Source of the DNA: Shewanella sp.
GTDB taxonomy: Bacteria > Pseudomonadota > Gammaproteobacteria > Enterobacterales > Shewanellaceae
Assembly: GCF_013214165.1 (NCBI RefSeq)
Contig: NZ_JABSSM010000041.1
Coordinates: forward strand, 1-38,100
Direction of reading: 5' to 3'
DNA length: 38,100 bases
Each line of letters begins with the position of its first letter. Position 1 is the stretch's first letter. Position numbers and translations under genes: made by a program. Of this stretch, positions 1-8,805 are shown piece by piece. The notes below the pieces were generated by a model. That model was not told the origin of the DNA. It ran no database searches and worked only from the letters and a program-made list of their open reading frames with translations.

Positions 1-628
1 GATACTTTCATGGCATTTCTCGGTTTGTGATGTTTGGCGATTGATCAGATCACTAAATGTCATGAAAGTTCAATTTTATTTTGTTATCCCTATGATTATT
101 AATATGTATTTGTGGGGATAGGTCAGGGTCAGAGTAAACTTTATCACTTGGTGCTTGCATGCGCTCCCTGAGTAGACCCTTTACAAGCTAATGATTGGCT
201 TTTTCTTCCCTGAATGGCGTTACCTTGTAGATGTAAGAGTTTGCCCTGCGTTTCCTTAACTGCACACACATTAACCTACTTTTATTCTTGCTTACAATAG
301 TGAATTCAACATATCCATCACATATTTATAATAGAAATATAAAACTCTGTGTTTTGCCCTAGCTTTCTGTTCTTGTTCTGTTTTCTGTTTGGTTTATGGA
401 GCTGTTTACCGCAGCGCAGCCTGCTTATTTCTGCTTTTAAGTCACTATGAATTGTGTAGGAATAAAATGTCTAGATATTGTCTAGAGAAGAGCTGGGAAG
501 TCCGCTCACATTTATTACTGCCGCGCTTGGACATAGCAAAAGATGTGGCTGTCCTATCTTTTTTTATAACCCTGGCTGTCTTGGTTATATGGGGGTTCGC
601 CAGGCTTCGCCCCCTTTTTGGTTTTAAA
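1..628. other. Accessory flank left of the defence gene, no convincing gene
   Basis: No convincing coding region is seen. Positions 126-139 read GGGTCAGAGTAAAC, a motif that resembles the GGGTCAGAG sequences often found near REP elements and RAYT (Y1-type) transposases; this is resemblance only. A long repeat occupies about 248-396 and is listed separately. A G-run/C-run inverted repeat followed by T residues lies near 590-620 and could stop rightward transcription. An 85-codon reading frame at 389-646 starts inside the repeat and has no recognisable domain, so it is not called. Confidence 0.5.
248..396 (+). repeat. Left copy of long direct repeat flanking the SIR2-STAND gene
   Basis: Bases 314-396 are identical over 83 bp to 3803-3885 in the same orientation (constant offset 3489). 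Upstream of that core the similarity continues with mismatches and an indel back to at least 248: both copies have GCGTTTCC, then TAACTGCACACACA or a one-base variant, then AACCTACTTTTA, then GAATTC. The core holds an AT-rich imperfect palindrome around 322-340 and a run of TTCTG-like units at about 365-388. No coding sense was found. The copies bracket exactly one gene. Confidence 0.9.
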
Positions 629-3520
629 TTACTTATGCTTAGTTAGTTTTTTCTGTAAAATGTCTTCAATCCAATCAACACAGAATTTTTCTATTCTCCA
701 ATCTTCTTGGGAGGCAATATTTCTATATGTTTTATTCGATAGTAATTCAACGCGCTCTTCTCTATGCCTCTTTTCCAATATAGGTGATATATTTTTCCAG
801 CAATTAAACGAGTGTTTGAAAAAGTAATAAGCAGCCTCTTTCTTATTGAGATCTGATAATGATTCTGCTATCCAAAGTGATGCGTACCCAAGGTTTAGTA
901 AATTGTCAGAAATGTTGCGTGTAAATAAATAGAAGAATGATTTGTAGTAGCAAATTAAAGATTTATCAATTTCCCCTTGGAAATATAAACACTTACCAAC
1001 ATTACCTAAAGTTGCGTGCTCTCCCGTCTCTGGTAGCTCTGTTATGCAAGTCAGAGAATCTAAAGAGGAATTTTTTATGAAGTAATCTAGAGATTTAGCC
1101 AGGTTACTGGTTTCTCTTGTGTCTCGTTGCGCTAACGCTAAAGTGTACTTTATACTGTAAGGCTCTGGTAACTCTGCTCTATCTAACAAGTAAAGTGCTT
1201 CTTCACAAGTATTTATAGCACTGTCATAATCTCTTTTAAACCAAAAGTAATATGATCTAGTGTCACATAAACGAATATAATTATCTTCTTTTTGTTCAAT
1301 TAATTTACCATAGTTTTCTATTAGTGAATCTGTGAACTCATTGTTTCCGAATTGAGTGGAAGCTTTTGCAGTATCATGAATTAAATCCTCAATCCCACTC
1401 AGTTTAGATAACGAGTTTTTATTCCAGTTTATAGCTGTAAATAAAATAGAGGTAACCCTTAAAAACTCCTCGACATATCCAGCTGAGCACATGGAATCTT
1501 GTACGTCTAATAGCGTACTAACAGCGCTTTGATAATCCTTGGCATTAACGGAAAGTTCAGCTTTATTTATGAAGTTAGAAAACTCTTGGTAGCTTAAATT
1601 AGACCCCATTTTCTCTTTCAATATTACAACCCATTTGTCATAATATTTCACAAGGTAATGAATATATTTGCTTCGTTCAGTTGGCGGATAGCTTGTGATA
1701 ACGTACTCTTTAACTAATGGGTGTAATTCGATATACTTACTATCTCTTTTCTCTACAATTAAATTAAAACCTCTGAGTGACTTCAGTGCTCTTTGGAAGT
1801 TTTTGTAATTGAGTTCATCTCTTAATATTTCACTATAATCGTCTTCTGTTTCAGCTACAACAGACTCTGCTAACGTTCTTAATACTTGCTTGTCTCTTGT
1901 GTGTAGGGATTCCCAAACACTACTCAGAACATTTTTTGATAATATCGAAGTGTCATTTTTATCAATTGATATACCTGTACCAATTCTACTTAGGAATTCA
2001 TTAAGAGCTTTTTCACCTTTTCTTGACTGTGCTAAAATTAAACTTAGCCATAAAGCATGTCCATTTGTTAGTTTGTGCGATCTTTTTGCGTATTCTATTA
2101 GTTTGTTTTTAGATATACCAAACATTTTTCCATTTAAAAAGTAATCAACTGTATTCGCTTCAGTAAAACCAGTTAGGTTGAGCTGCATAAATCTAGGCTT
2201 AGCATATTGTATGAATGGGCGGCAGGTAAAAATAAATTTTGAACTATGTTCGGCCGTCATTGCTATATTGAATAATTCTCCTACTCCATTTACAGGTTCG
2301 AAATTTTCTAGGTCAATATAACTATCTATATTATCCAATACAAATAGTGCCCTTTTATTGCCCAACTCACTAAAAAATAAATTTATTAATTCTGTATCAG
2401 AAAAATCAATTAAGTCATTAGATTTTATATTAGGAGATATGCTTTTTATCATCGATATTATTTTATGTTGAAATTTATGCTCTTGCTCTTTGAAGTCTTT
2501 CCATTCAGATATGGGGTAGCTTTTTTCATTTTGAAGATAATATGATGCTAGTGCAGATTTCCCACCCCCTCCGATACCTGTAATAAAAATAACTTTAAAG
2601 GTGTCAGAGTTAAGGGAGAATAGCTCTTCTTCTCTTCCAACCCAACCAGTTACAATTGGAGCTATATCACTACCGTCTATATCTTTTAGTAAAGTTGCTG
2701 CACAATCGATTTCTGTCGGATTGATTTTGTTAACCTTCTTAATTGACACCAGTTTTTCAATGTAGGTAGCTAGGTTAGAGTATCCCCCTATATTTATACA
2801 TTCTAATGACTTTATTTTTATATCATTTATATTTCTAATGTCTGTTTGACTATTCGATATGAAGTAATGTTTTGGTCCATAGTTATCTTGCAAGTTTTGA
2901 ATTTTTTCGAAAAGCTGTGTTACATATGGATCTGTAAAAGAAAACCCAATAAATAATATCGTATGTGTTGATATTAACTTCTGTAACTGAAATGTAGAAA
3001 ACCGTTCAGTATTATATAGTGTTTTGTATTGTTCGGAAAAAATAACGCAATGATCAATACTACTTATATCACCGTGGATCTTTAATAAGAATTCATCTTC
3101 ATTATCTATTTTACTAAGGTTGTAATTGCTTTTTTGAGTTATTATATTTGAGATTTCAGTGTTTTGCTCTATTAATGTGTCAAAGTTTGTAGTCACAATC
3201 TTACTAGTTAGCAAGCCTATGTTTTTGTGTAAGTCACTAACATGTTTTTTATTTAATTTTTCTTCAAATACTTTATATATTATTTTCTTGTTTTCCGATA
3301 TCTTGTCTAAGACATCTAAAGGAGACATAATTTCTGAATTCATAGCTTCTAATAGCGGTTTTGACTTTTCGATATATTTTTCATTTTCGATTAATAAGTC
3401 AGTTACTATACTAGACCAGCTAGGAAAGCCGCTATTTACAGAAAGGCCCGCACCTGCAAAAATCAGTAACTTTTTGTTGTTTATAGAGTCGACTAGTTCT
3501 ACTGGGATTTTTGTGTTCAT
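629..3520 (-). CDS. SIR2-STAND anti-phage NTPase, Avs5-like
   Basis: This 963-residue protein has the architecture of AVAST type 5 (SIR2-STAND) defence proteins. Residues about 1-260 form a SIR2 domain: GAGLS at 23-27, TTNFDTL with the catalytic Asn at 112, KIHGD with the catalytic His at 149, and GFSFTDPY at 192-199. A STAND NTPase follows: VGREEE at 294-299, a Walker A GIGGGGKS at 315-322, a Walker B ALFVLDN around 391-397, and FTCRPF at 431-436. The C-terminal half is helical and TPR-like, the usual sensor region of STAND proteins. In the family, sensing a phage protein triggers oligomerisation and NAD+ depletion by SIR2; whether this copy does so is inference. AGGATAG before the ATG is a plausible ribosome site. 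The gene is strikingly AT-rich (17 G+C in bases 2341-2400) beside core genes, so it was probably transferred. It stands alone, with no partner gene, between direct repeats. Confidence 0.9.
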   Translation of the reverse strand: MNTKIPVELVDSINNKKLLIFAGAGLSVNSGFPSWSSIVTDLLIENEKYIEKSKPLLEAMNSEIMSPLDVLDKISENKKIIYKVFEEKLNKKHVSDLHKNIGLLTSKIVTTNFDTLIEQNTEISNIITQKSNYNLSKIDNEDEFLLKIHGDISSIDHCVIFSEQYKTLYNTERFSTFQLQKLISTHTILFIGFSFTDPYVTQLFEKIQNLQDNYGPKHYFISNSQTDIRNINDIKIKSLECINIGGYSNLATYIEKLVSIKKVNKINPTEIDCAATLLKDIDGSDIAPIVTGWVGREEELFSLNSDTFKVIFITGIGGGGKSALASYYLQNEKSYPISEWKDFKEQEHKFQHKIISMIKSISPNIKSNDLIDFSDTELINLFFSELGNKRALFVLDNIDSYIDLENFEPVNGVGELFNIAMTAEHSSKFIFTCRPFIQYAKPRFMQLNLTGFTEANTVDYFLNGKMFGISKNKLIEYAKRSHKLTNGHALWLSLILAQSRKGEKALNEFLSRIGTGISIDKNDTSILSKNVLSSVWESLHTRDKQVLRTLAESVVAETEDDYSEILRDELNYKNFQRALKSLRGFNLIVEKRDSKYIELHPLVKEYVITSYPPTERSKYIHYLVKYYDKWVVILKEKMGSNLSYQEFSNFINKAELSVNAKDYQSAVSTLLDVQDSMCSAGYVEEFLRVTSILFTAINWNKNSLSKLSGIEDLIHDTAKASTQFGNNEFTDSLIENYGKLIEQKEDNYIRLCDTRSYYFWFKRDYDSAINTCEEALYLLDRAELPEPYSIKYTLALAQRDTRETSNLAKSLDYFIKNSSLDSLTCITELPETGEHATLGNVGKCLYFQGEIDKSLICYYKSFFYLFTRNISDNLLNLGYASLWIAESLSDLNKKEAAYYFFKHSFNCWKNISPILEKRHREERVELLSNKTYRNIASQEDWRIEKFCVDWIEDILQKKLTKHK

Positions 3521-3748
3521 GAACTATCCTAATTCATAGTAATTAATTTGATTGCAAGTTTAATTACTGTTTAAAGTGAGCATTAATGGTGCCACCCATT
3601 GTTAAATCTAACTGATTGGGTGTTTTTGGGGAAAGGCTTTCGGTGCAAAGAGAAAAAAATCAGGGGAAGTTTGATATGAATCAATTGCTTGCGCTGTGAG
3701 TGGCGTGCAAGCTTATCTTCATCCCTGAATGCTTTATTTCTAGTGAGT

Positions 3749-3885
3749 GCGTTTCCCTAACTGCACACACACTAACCTACTTTTAATGTGGAATTCAATA
3801 GCTCCATCACATATTTATAATAGAAATATAAAACTCTGTGTTTTGCCCTAGCTTTCTGTTCTTGTTCTGTTTTCTGTTTGGTTTA
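3749..3885 (+). repeat. Right copy of long direct repeat flanking the SIR2-STAND gene
   Basis: Bases 3803-3885 match 314-396 exactly over 83 bp. The upstream part, from GCGTTTCC at 3749, aligns to the left copy with a few substitutions and a deletion of roughly 12 bp between the AACCTACTTTTA and GAATTC blocks. Weaker similarity (CCCTGAATG near 3723) may carry the homology further left. Immediately after the repeat, 3893-3906 (GGGGTCGGAGCGAA) resembles the GGGTCAGAG motif at 126-139 on the other side. Confidence 0.9.
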
Positions 3886-3983
3886 CTACAAAGGGGTCGG
3901 AGCGAATCAAGGTCTATTCGAAATTATGAACCTATTACAATGATGCCAACTAACATGAAAAATCTTCTTTTGAATAGCTCAGT

Positions 3984-4007
3984 GCAGATGCAGATGCAGA
4001 TGCAGAT
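3984..4007 (+). repeat. Short tandem repeat, four GCAGAT units
   Basis: Four perfect head-to-tail GCAGAT hexamers lie in non-coding DNA between the defence gene and rpiA. A copy-number-variable tract is possible. There is no evident reading frame or promoter that it would modulate. Confidence 0.85.
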
Positions 4008-4140
4008 GCGGCTGTGACCGTCCGTGACAGGGATGTCACGGCCGAGGCTATAGGGATATATTCACGCCGTGTCACAGAAGTAACTGCACATAAGCCCACT
4101 GCAGGTGATAGATAACAATGAAGCTATGCTGTACAGCAAG
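4008..4140. repeat. REP-like intergenic element with hairpin, tentative
   Basis: A perfect 7-bp hairpin (CCGTGAC at 4022-4028, GTCACGG at 4035-4041) is followed by a stretch reading GGCTATAGGGATATATTCAC, then CACATAAGCCCACTGCAGG. The wording resembles dispersed intergenic repeats I associate with Shewanella genomes, but this is recollection and not a search result. No protein is encoded here. Confidence 0.4.
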
Positions 4141-4173
4141 CTTTCAAGTCCCATTTATCCAAAATGAAGACAC

Positions 4174-4203
4174 AAAAAAGCCACCCGTTAAAAAGAGTGG
4201 CTT
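4174..4203 (-). terminator. Intrinsic terminator downstream of rpiA
   Basis: On the minus strand, AAGCCAC pairs with GTGGCTT and is followed by a run of T residues. It lies about 90 bases beyond the rpiA stop codon, so it fits termination of rpiA. It also marks the likely limit of the core genome before the accessory DNA. Confidence 0.75.
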
Positions 4204-4293
4204 CATGGTACAAGCTAGCTAGGCTTGATAACCTAGGATTCAGAACCTAGCAAACTACCTGTAAACTACCAGCAGAAAGAGCAATAAAACGGT

Positions 4294-4950
4294 CTACTTA
4301 ACCGTTTTAACCCCCTCTGGTGTACCCACTAACAAGATATCAGCACCGCGGTTAGCGAACAAACCGTTAGTCACTACGCCGACGATTTGATTGATCTGCT
4401 CTTCGAGCTCTTTGGGCTGCATGATCTTCATGTTGTACACATCTAAGATGATGTTGCCGTTGTCGGTCACACAACCTTCGCGGTAAACCGGATCGCCGCC
4501 TAGCTTGACCAGTTGGCGTGCCACGTATGAGCGAGCCATAGGGATCACTTCTACTGGCAGTGGAAACTCGCCTAGAACATCGACCTGCTTAGTGTTATCT
4601 ACGATACAGATAAACTTGTCGGCTACGGCTGCGATGATCTTCTCACGGGTCAGAGCGGCGCCGCCGCCCTTGATCATGTCCATGCGTTTGTTGATCTCAT
4701 CGGCACCATCTACATACACAGAAAGCTCATTGACAGAATTGAGGTCGTAGACCGGAATACCCAGTGCTTTCATCTTTTCGGTTGACGCTGCAGAGCTAGA
4801 AACAGCCCCTTCTATATCGGCCTTCATGGTCGCGAGAGCATCAATAAAGTGATTAACGGTAGAGCCAGTGCCGACGCCAACAATAGTATCTTTTTCAACG
4901 TATTGTAGCGCAGCCCAACCAGCGGCTTTCTTCATCTCATCTTGTGTCAT
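4294..4950 (-). CDS. rpiA: Ribose-5-phosphate isomerase A
   Basis: RpiA interconverts ribose 5-phosphate and ribulose 5-phosphate in the non-oxidative pentose phosphate pathway, in the cytosol. The 218-residue length matches the usual 219. The phosphate-binding loop GVGTGSTV is near the N-terminus; YVDGADEIN and [11 protein letters not shown] carry the conserved catalytic Asp and Lys region. AGGA precedes the ATG at good spacing. In E. coli serA follows rpiA in the same direction. Here the position downstream is occupied by the repeat-flanked defence gene, so serA, if synteny holds, lies left of the window. Confidence 0.97.
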   Translation of the reverse strand: MTQDEMKKAAGWAALQYVEKDTIVGVGTGSTVNHFIDALATMKADIEGAVSSSAASTEKMKALGIPVYDLNSVNELSVYVDGADEINKRMDMIKGGGAALTREKIIAAVADKFICIVDNTKQVDVLGEFPLPVEVIPMARSYVARQLVKLGGDPVYREGCVTDNGNIILDVYNMKIMQPKELEEQINQIVGVVTNGLFANRGADILLVGTPEGVKTVK

Positions 4951-5194
4951 GGTCGTGTCCTGTAAGGAGTTTTAAAAATTCTGCCACCATTATACCCGAG
5001 CCAGTTCAAAATACTCTACTTGCTGAATACTTGAATGTGAGCGCTAATCCTGAACGCTAGGTTGCTTAAGTGTTTTACTTTGTTTCACCTATTGTGTGTG
5101 AGGTTAAATGTTTGTAGGATTTAAGCTGTCTTAAGTAGTCATACCGGCCTAGTAATGAAAACACTAATGAGCCGGTTAGAAGATAGGGATACAG

Positions 5195-5818
5195 ATGAAA
5201 AAATTTGCAGTAAGTTTAGTGTTGGCTGGCATGTTAACCGCATGTGGCGGTGGTTCAGATGATTCGGGTTCGACGACACCGCCACCTACACCACCTGTGA
5301 CTCCCGCTCCTGAGTTAGCGCAAGATTATTGTTATACCATGAGCACTAGCATGGGGGATATTACCTTGGCTATCGATGCCACTAATACTCCTATCACGGG
5401 GGAGAACTTCAAGCAGTATGTGGATACTGGCTTCTATGATGGCTTGATCTTTCATCGTGTAGTGCGTCAATTTGTCGTGCAAGGTGGTGGGTTTACACCG
5501 GATCTGGTTCAAAAAGAGACACGAGATCCAATCGAGAATGAAGCGAGTGTCGGGATCAGTAACTTGCGCGGCACTATCGCCATGGCGAGAACCAGTGCGC
5601 CTAATTCGGCCACATCACAGTTTTATATCAATACCATAGACAATGTTAATTTAGATCAAGAACACGCTTTAGATGGTGTGGGTTATGCGGTATTTGGTAA
5701 GGTGATTGATGGAATTGAGATCGTCGACCAGATTGATATTGTCGATACCAATAACGATGTCCCAGTGGAAGTTATTGTTATCAATAGTATTTCTGAAATG
5801 ACTTGCCCTGCCACATAG
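5195..5818 (+). CDS. Cyclophilin-type peptidyl-prolyl isomerase, lipoprotein
   Basis: The 207-residue protein begins with a lipoprotein signal peptide (lipobox LTAC, Cys17), then a Gly/Ser/Pro-rich linker at about 18-42. A cyclophilin domain follows: FHRV and QGGGF carry the active-site Arg and surrounding pocket, and AMARTSAPNSATSQFYI is the second signature. It should catalyse prolyl cis-trans isomerisation in the periplasm while tethered to a membrane; the residue after Cys is Gly, which favours the outer membrane. AGGGAT precedes the ATG. A strong terminator follows directly, so it is probably monocistronic. The linker and anchor distinguish it from soluble PpiA/PpiB. Confidence 0.93.
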   Translation: MKKFAVSLVLAGMLTACGGGSDDSGSTTPPPTPPVTPAPELAQDYCYTMSTSMGDITLAIDATNTPITGENFKQYVDTGFYDGLIFHRVVRQFVVQGGGFTPDLVQKETRDPIENEASVGISNLRGTIAMARTSAPNSATSQFYINTIDNVNLDQEHALDGVGYAVFGKVIDGIEIVDQIDIVDTNNDVPVEVIVINSISEMTCPAT

Positions 5819-5834
5819 ATTGTTTCCCATCATG

Positions 5835-5863
5835 AAAAGTCCTGTTTACACAGGACTTTTTTT
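5835..5863 (+). terminator. Intrinsic terminator of the cyclophilin gene
   Basis: AAAAGTCCTG pairs with CAGGACTTTT across a short loop and runs into seven T residues. It starts 17 bases after the stop codon. Confidence 0.92.
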
Positions 5864-5974
5864 ATCATTGCAGCCTGCAGCTGTGTTCATATCACTGCTG
5901 AGCGTACCGTTTACTTAGCACTTTTTGATCCCGGCCATCAGCATGCCGGAAAGACCTAGGTTCGAGTTTACCGC

Positions 5975-6394
5975 TTACTGTTTTAATAGCTTGGCGCACA
6001 GTTTCACGAAATCTGCAGAGGTGACTATGCCTTTTACCCTGCCTTGATTGTCGATGACGGGTAAGCAGCCTATTTTATTATTGATGAAGTATTCCACCAC
6101 GATCGCTAAAGGCTCATCGGAAGTCAGGTGCTGATATTCTTTGTCCATAATGCTTGCCACCGTTTTTGCCCGCTCTCGTCTGTCTAAGGCTCCGCTGCCG
6201 TATTTGTTGACCAGCGCCATCACAGTGGCAAGCATCTTCTTATGGGTAAGAATACCGACTAGGCGCGAGTCTAGCTCGGAGATCACCGGAAGGTGACGAA
6301 CATTACGCGATGTCATCAAGGCGTGCGCATCTTTTAGGCTGGCTTGATCGCTGACACACACCACTTGAGTCGTCATTATCTCTTGTACATTCAT
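5975..6394 (-). CDS. Tandem CBS-domain protein
   Basis: This 139-residue protein consists of two CBS domains (about 1-60 and 75-137) and nothing else. Typical phrases are IMTTQVVCVS, RHLPVI and LVGILT in the first and GCLPVIDNQGRVKGIVTSADF in the second. Paired CBS domains bind adenine nucleotides and usually act as regulatory modules; no partner domain is present and the target is unknown. I placed the start at the second ATG (6394). AAGGAG abuts an ATG two codons earlier at 6400 with no spacer, whereas 6394 has a normal six-base spacer. The gene converges on the cyclophilin gene. Confidence 0.88.
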   Translation of the reverse strand: MNVQEIMTTQVVCVSDQASLKDAHALMTSRNVRHLPVISELDSRLVGILTHKKMLATVMALVNKYGSGALDRRERAKTVASIMDKEYQHLTSDEPLAIVVEYFINNKIGCLPVIDNQGRVKGIVTSADFVKLCAKLLKQ

Positions 6395-6627
6395 CCACAT
6401 CTCCTTATGTCTGACCCAAAAGTGAGCCGCTCAGTCACGCTTGCTTAATGGTATCACGGATAATATACCCCAATTTAAGTGCTCTTTTTAAGTGCTATTT
6501 TAAGCTCTTTTTTAAGTGATCCGCCGCCGATCCAGTCAATATAGACATTGTGTAGCATGAATGTAATAGTAGTGTTGCGTGATACTTGTTAGACCTCTTA
6601 CCACTTGTGTTTATAAGGATAATAATA

Positions 6628-8412
6628 ATGAAACGGAGATTTACTCGTCGGGATTTTTTGGAAATGTCGGCTAAAGGTGTGGGCGCGGCAGTGGTGTCAT
6701 ATGGCTTGATGGGCTGTAGTGACAGTAACGATGACAGTAGCAGTGAGCTTGCTGTTAAGGCTGAGTTTTTACACGGTGTCGCCAGCGGTGATCCTAGTCA
6801 TGATGCCATCATCTTGTGGACCCGTGTGACCCCAGAAGTCGAAGGGGAACTCACGGTTGCTTGGGAGCTTGCCACGGACAGCGATTTCGATAATCTGGTG
6901 ACCACAGGTGAAACCACCACCAGTGCCGAGCGAGATTACACCATTAAAGTCGATGCAACCGGACTGGACGCCGGGACTCAATATTTCTACCGTTTCAAGC
7001 AGGGGGAACAGGTCTCAGAAGTGGGCAAGGCGATCACCTTGCCTCAAGGGGCGATAGAACAAGTTAAATTGGCGGTTCTGTCTTGTGCCAACTTTCCCGC
7101 GGGACACTTCAATGTGTATGCGTTAGCGGCTCAACAAGAGGGGCTAGATGCAGTAATCCATCTGGGGGATTATATTTATGAATATGCTCGCGGCGAGTAT
7201 GCCAGCGAGCATGCCGCCGACATGGACCGTGAGGTTTTACCTGCAGGGGAACTCTTCACCTTAGGTGATTATCGTAGCCGTTATGCGCAATATCGCACCG
7301 ATACCAGCCTGACTGACTTACATGCCAAGGTGCCTTTTATTACGGTATGGGACGATCACGAAGTGGCTAACGATGCCTGGCGGGATGGCGCCGAGAATCA
7401 CAATGAGGAAGAAGGTGATTTCGATGCCAGAAAGCAGGGCGCCCTGCAAGCCTATTTTGAGTGGTTACCCATACGCCCCTGGCGTGAAGGCAATCATGAG
7501 GAGATATACCGTTCCTTCAGTTTTGGTGATCTGGTCGATCTTCACATGCTAGATACGCGAGTCTTAGCCCGTGATAAGCCCTTAGATTATGCCGATTATA
7601 TCGATCCTGTGACTAAAGCCATGGACAGTCAGAAATTTATGGCGGCAGTGACCGGGACTGAGCGAACCTTACTGGGCAGTGAGCAGCTGCAATGGTTGCA
7701 ATCTAGCCTGCTGACAGCGACCGGAAAGTGGCAAGTGCTGGGGCAGCAAGTCTTGATGGGCAGTATGTTGCTACCGGCAGCGATAGCCATGCAGCAGCTG
7801 AGCGTGACAGAGTTTGGCGAGTTGGCGGCACTGGCGCAAATTGCCGCCCGTTGGGAGGCGAAAGATCCGACGGTTACCACATTTGAATATACCTTTCTTA
7901 TCGAAAACCAGCACCGACTTACCCCCGAGGCCATGGCTTTACTACAGATGCCCTCAGTCCCCTATAACTTAGATGCTTGGGATGGCTACGCCTATGAGCG
8001 GGAGGTGGTTTTGGCCACGGCTAAGTCTATGGGTTGTAATCTGGTGGTACTGGCGGGAGATACCCATAATGCTTGGGCAAATGAGTTAATAGACAGTCAT
8101 GGTGACCGTGTGGGGGTGGAGTTTGCCACCAGCTCGGTATCTTCTCCCGGACTAGAGTATTACCTGGGGATCCCGCAGGAGCAGCAGGTGCAAACCGAAG
8201 CTGGAATTCTGGACATGGTAGAGGGTCTCAAGTATACCAATTTAAGAGACAGAGGCTTTATGGTGCTCACCTTCACCGCCGAGCAGGTACGCAGTGATTG
8301 GCATTATGTCGATACCATACTTTCTACAGATTTCAGCGAAGATATGAGCAAACAGCAAGCGTGTGTTTGCCAGGTGGGGACGGCGCAAGTGGTGAATGTC
8401 AGTAGGGGTTAG
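6628..8412 (+). CDS. PhoD-like alkaline phosphatase/phosphodiesterase, Tat lipoprotein
   Basis: The product of 594 residues opens with a twin-arginine signal (RRFTRRDFLEMS) and a lipobox GLMGC with Cys at 30, so it is probably exported folded by Tat and lipidated. An N-terminal PhoD domain (about 50-140) precedes the catalytic metallophosphatase domain. Motifs include SCANFPAGHFN, HLGDYIYEY, WDDHEVANDAW and LAGDTHNAWA, which supply the expected metal ligands. PhoD enzymes hydrolyse phosphomonoesters and diesters outside the cytoplasm, usually under phosphate limitation; I saw no clear Pho box. An upstream in-frame ATG at 6586 would bury the signal behind 14 residues. ATG 6628 has AAGGAT before it and is preferred. 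Confidence 0.9.
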   Translation: MKRRFTRRDFLEMSAKGVGAAVVSYGLMGCSDSNDDSSSELAVKAEFLHGVASGDPSHDAIILWTRVTPEVEGELTVAWELATDSDFDNLVTTGETTTSAERDYTIKVDATGLDAGTQYFYRFKQGEQVSEVGKAITLPQGAIEQVKLAVLSCANFPAGHFNVYALAAQQEGLDAVIHLGDYIYEYARGEYASEHAADMDREVLPAGELFTLGDYRSRYAQYRTDTSLTDLHAKVPFITVWDDHEVANDAWRDGAENHNEEEGDFDARKQGALQAYFEWLPIRPWREGNHEEIYRSFSFGDLVDLHMLDTRVLARDKPLDYADYIDPVTKAMDSQKFMAAVTGTERTLLGSEQLQWLQSSLLTATGKWQVLGQQVLMGSMLLPAAIAMQQLSVTEFGELAALAQIAARWEAKDPTVTTFEYTFLIENQHRLTPEAMALLQMPSVPYNLDAWDGYAYEREVVLATAKSMGCNLVVLAGDTHNAWANELIDSHGDRVGVEFATSSVSSPGLEYYLGIPQEQQVQTEAGILDMVEGLKYTNLRDRGFMVLTFTAEQVRSDWHYVDTILSTDFSEDMSKQQACVCQVGTAQVVNVSRG

Positions 8413-8441
8413 CTTGTAAGCCAGAACTTGACGGTAAACCA

Positions 8442-8477
8442 TGAGCCGCATCTAATTAAGGTGTGGCTTATTTTTTT
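8442..8477 (+). terminator. Probable terminator after the phoD-like gene
   Basis: AGCCGCA and TGTGGCT form a seven-pair stem (one G-T pair) around an 11-base loop, followed by TA and seven T residues. It begins about 30 bases after the stop codon. Confidence 0.75.
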
Positions 8478-8805
8478 GATTGTTCTGTTTCGATACACTA
8501 TTTTCAATAGCACTTTTTCAATAGCACTGTCCGATAGTATGCTGCTTTCACCCCCCTGCTTTACTCTCCGAGTTAGCCATTAATTTGAGGCGATAAATCA
8601 AATAAATGCGATTAGGGTCTAAGTTTTTATTTTAAATGAGGCAACAAATCTCATTTTAGTATAAAATTCGGCCCCAAAATCTGGTAGATGCCTACACTTT
8701 AACCTGTGGTTATTCACTGGCATAAAATAGCGCATATTCCGTCTTTGGAATGAGCGTTTTACCTACCAAGTTGACCTAAATAAATAACAAGATGGGGATG
8801 GTCGA
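8478..8805 (+). other. Leader region of the phosphoribosyltransferase gene
   Basis: There is no reading frame of note. A small hairpin (AAATGAG at 8634-8640, CTCATTT at 8650-8656) is followed by a TATAAA-like -10 candidate near 8661. The region precedes a purine-type phosphoribosyltransferase, but I could not recognise a purine riboswitch core in it. Confidence 0.35.

Noticed and set aside
389..646. 85-codon plus-strand reading frame with a hydrophobic stretch, starting within the left repeat
   Set aside because: No ribosome site, no recognisable domain, and its 3' end overlaps the defence gene stop on the other strand. A hydrophobic run alone is weak evidence.
3984..4007. Possible CRISPR-like array from repeated GCAGAT units
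   Set aside because: The units are six bases with no spacers, so this is a simple tandem repeat.
5940..5966. GGCCATCAGCATGCCGG palindrome downstream of the CBS gene as a terminator
   Set aside because: The stem is only five bases and no T run follows on the minus strand.
8478..8805. Possible purine riboswitch ahead of the phosphoribosyltransferase gene
   Set aside because: I could not find the conserved three-way-junction core bases; only a small unrelated hairpin is visible.
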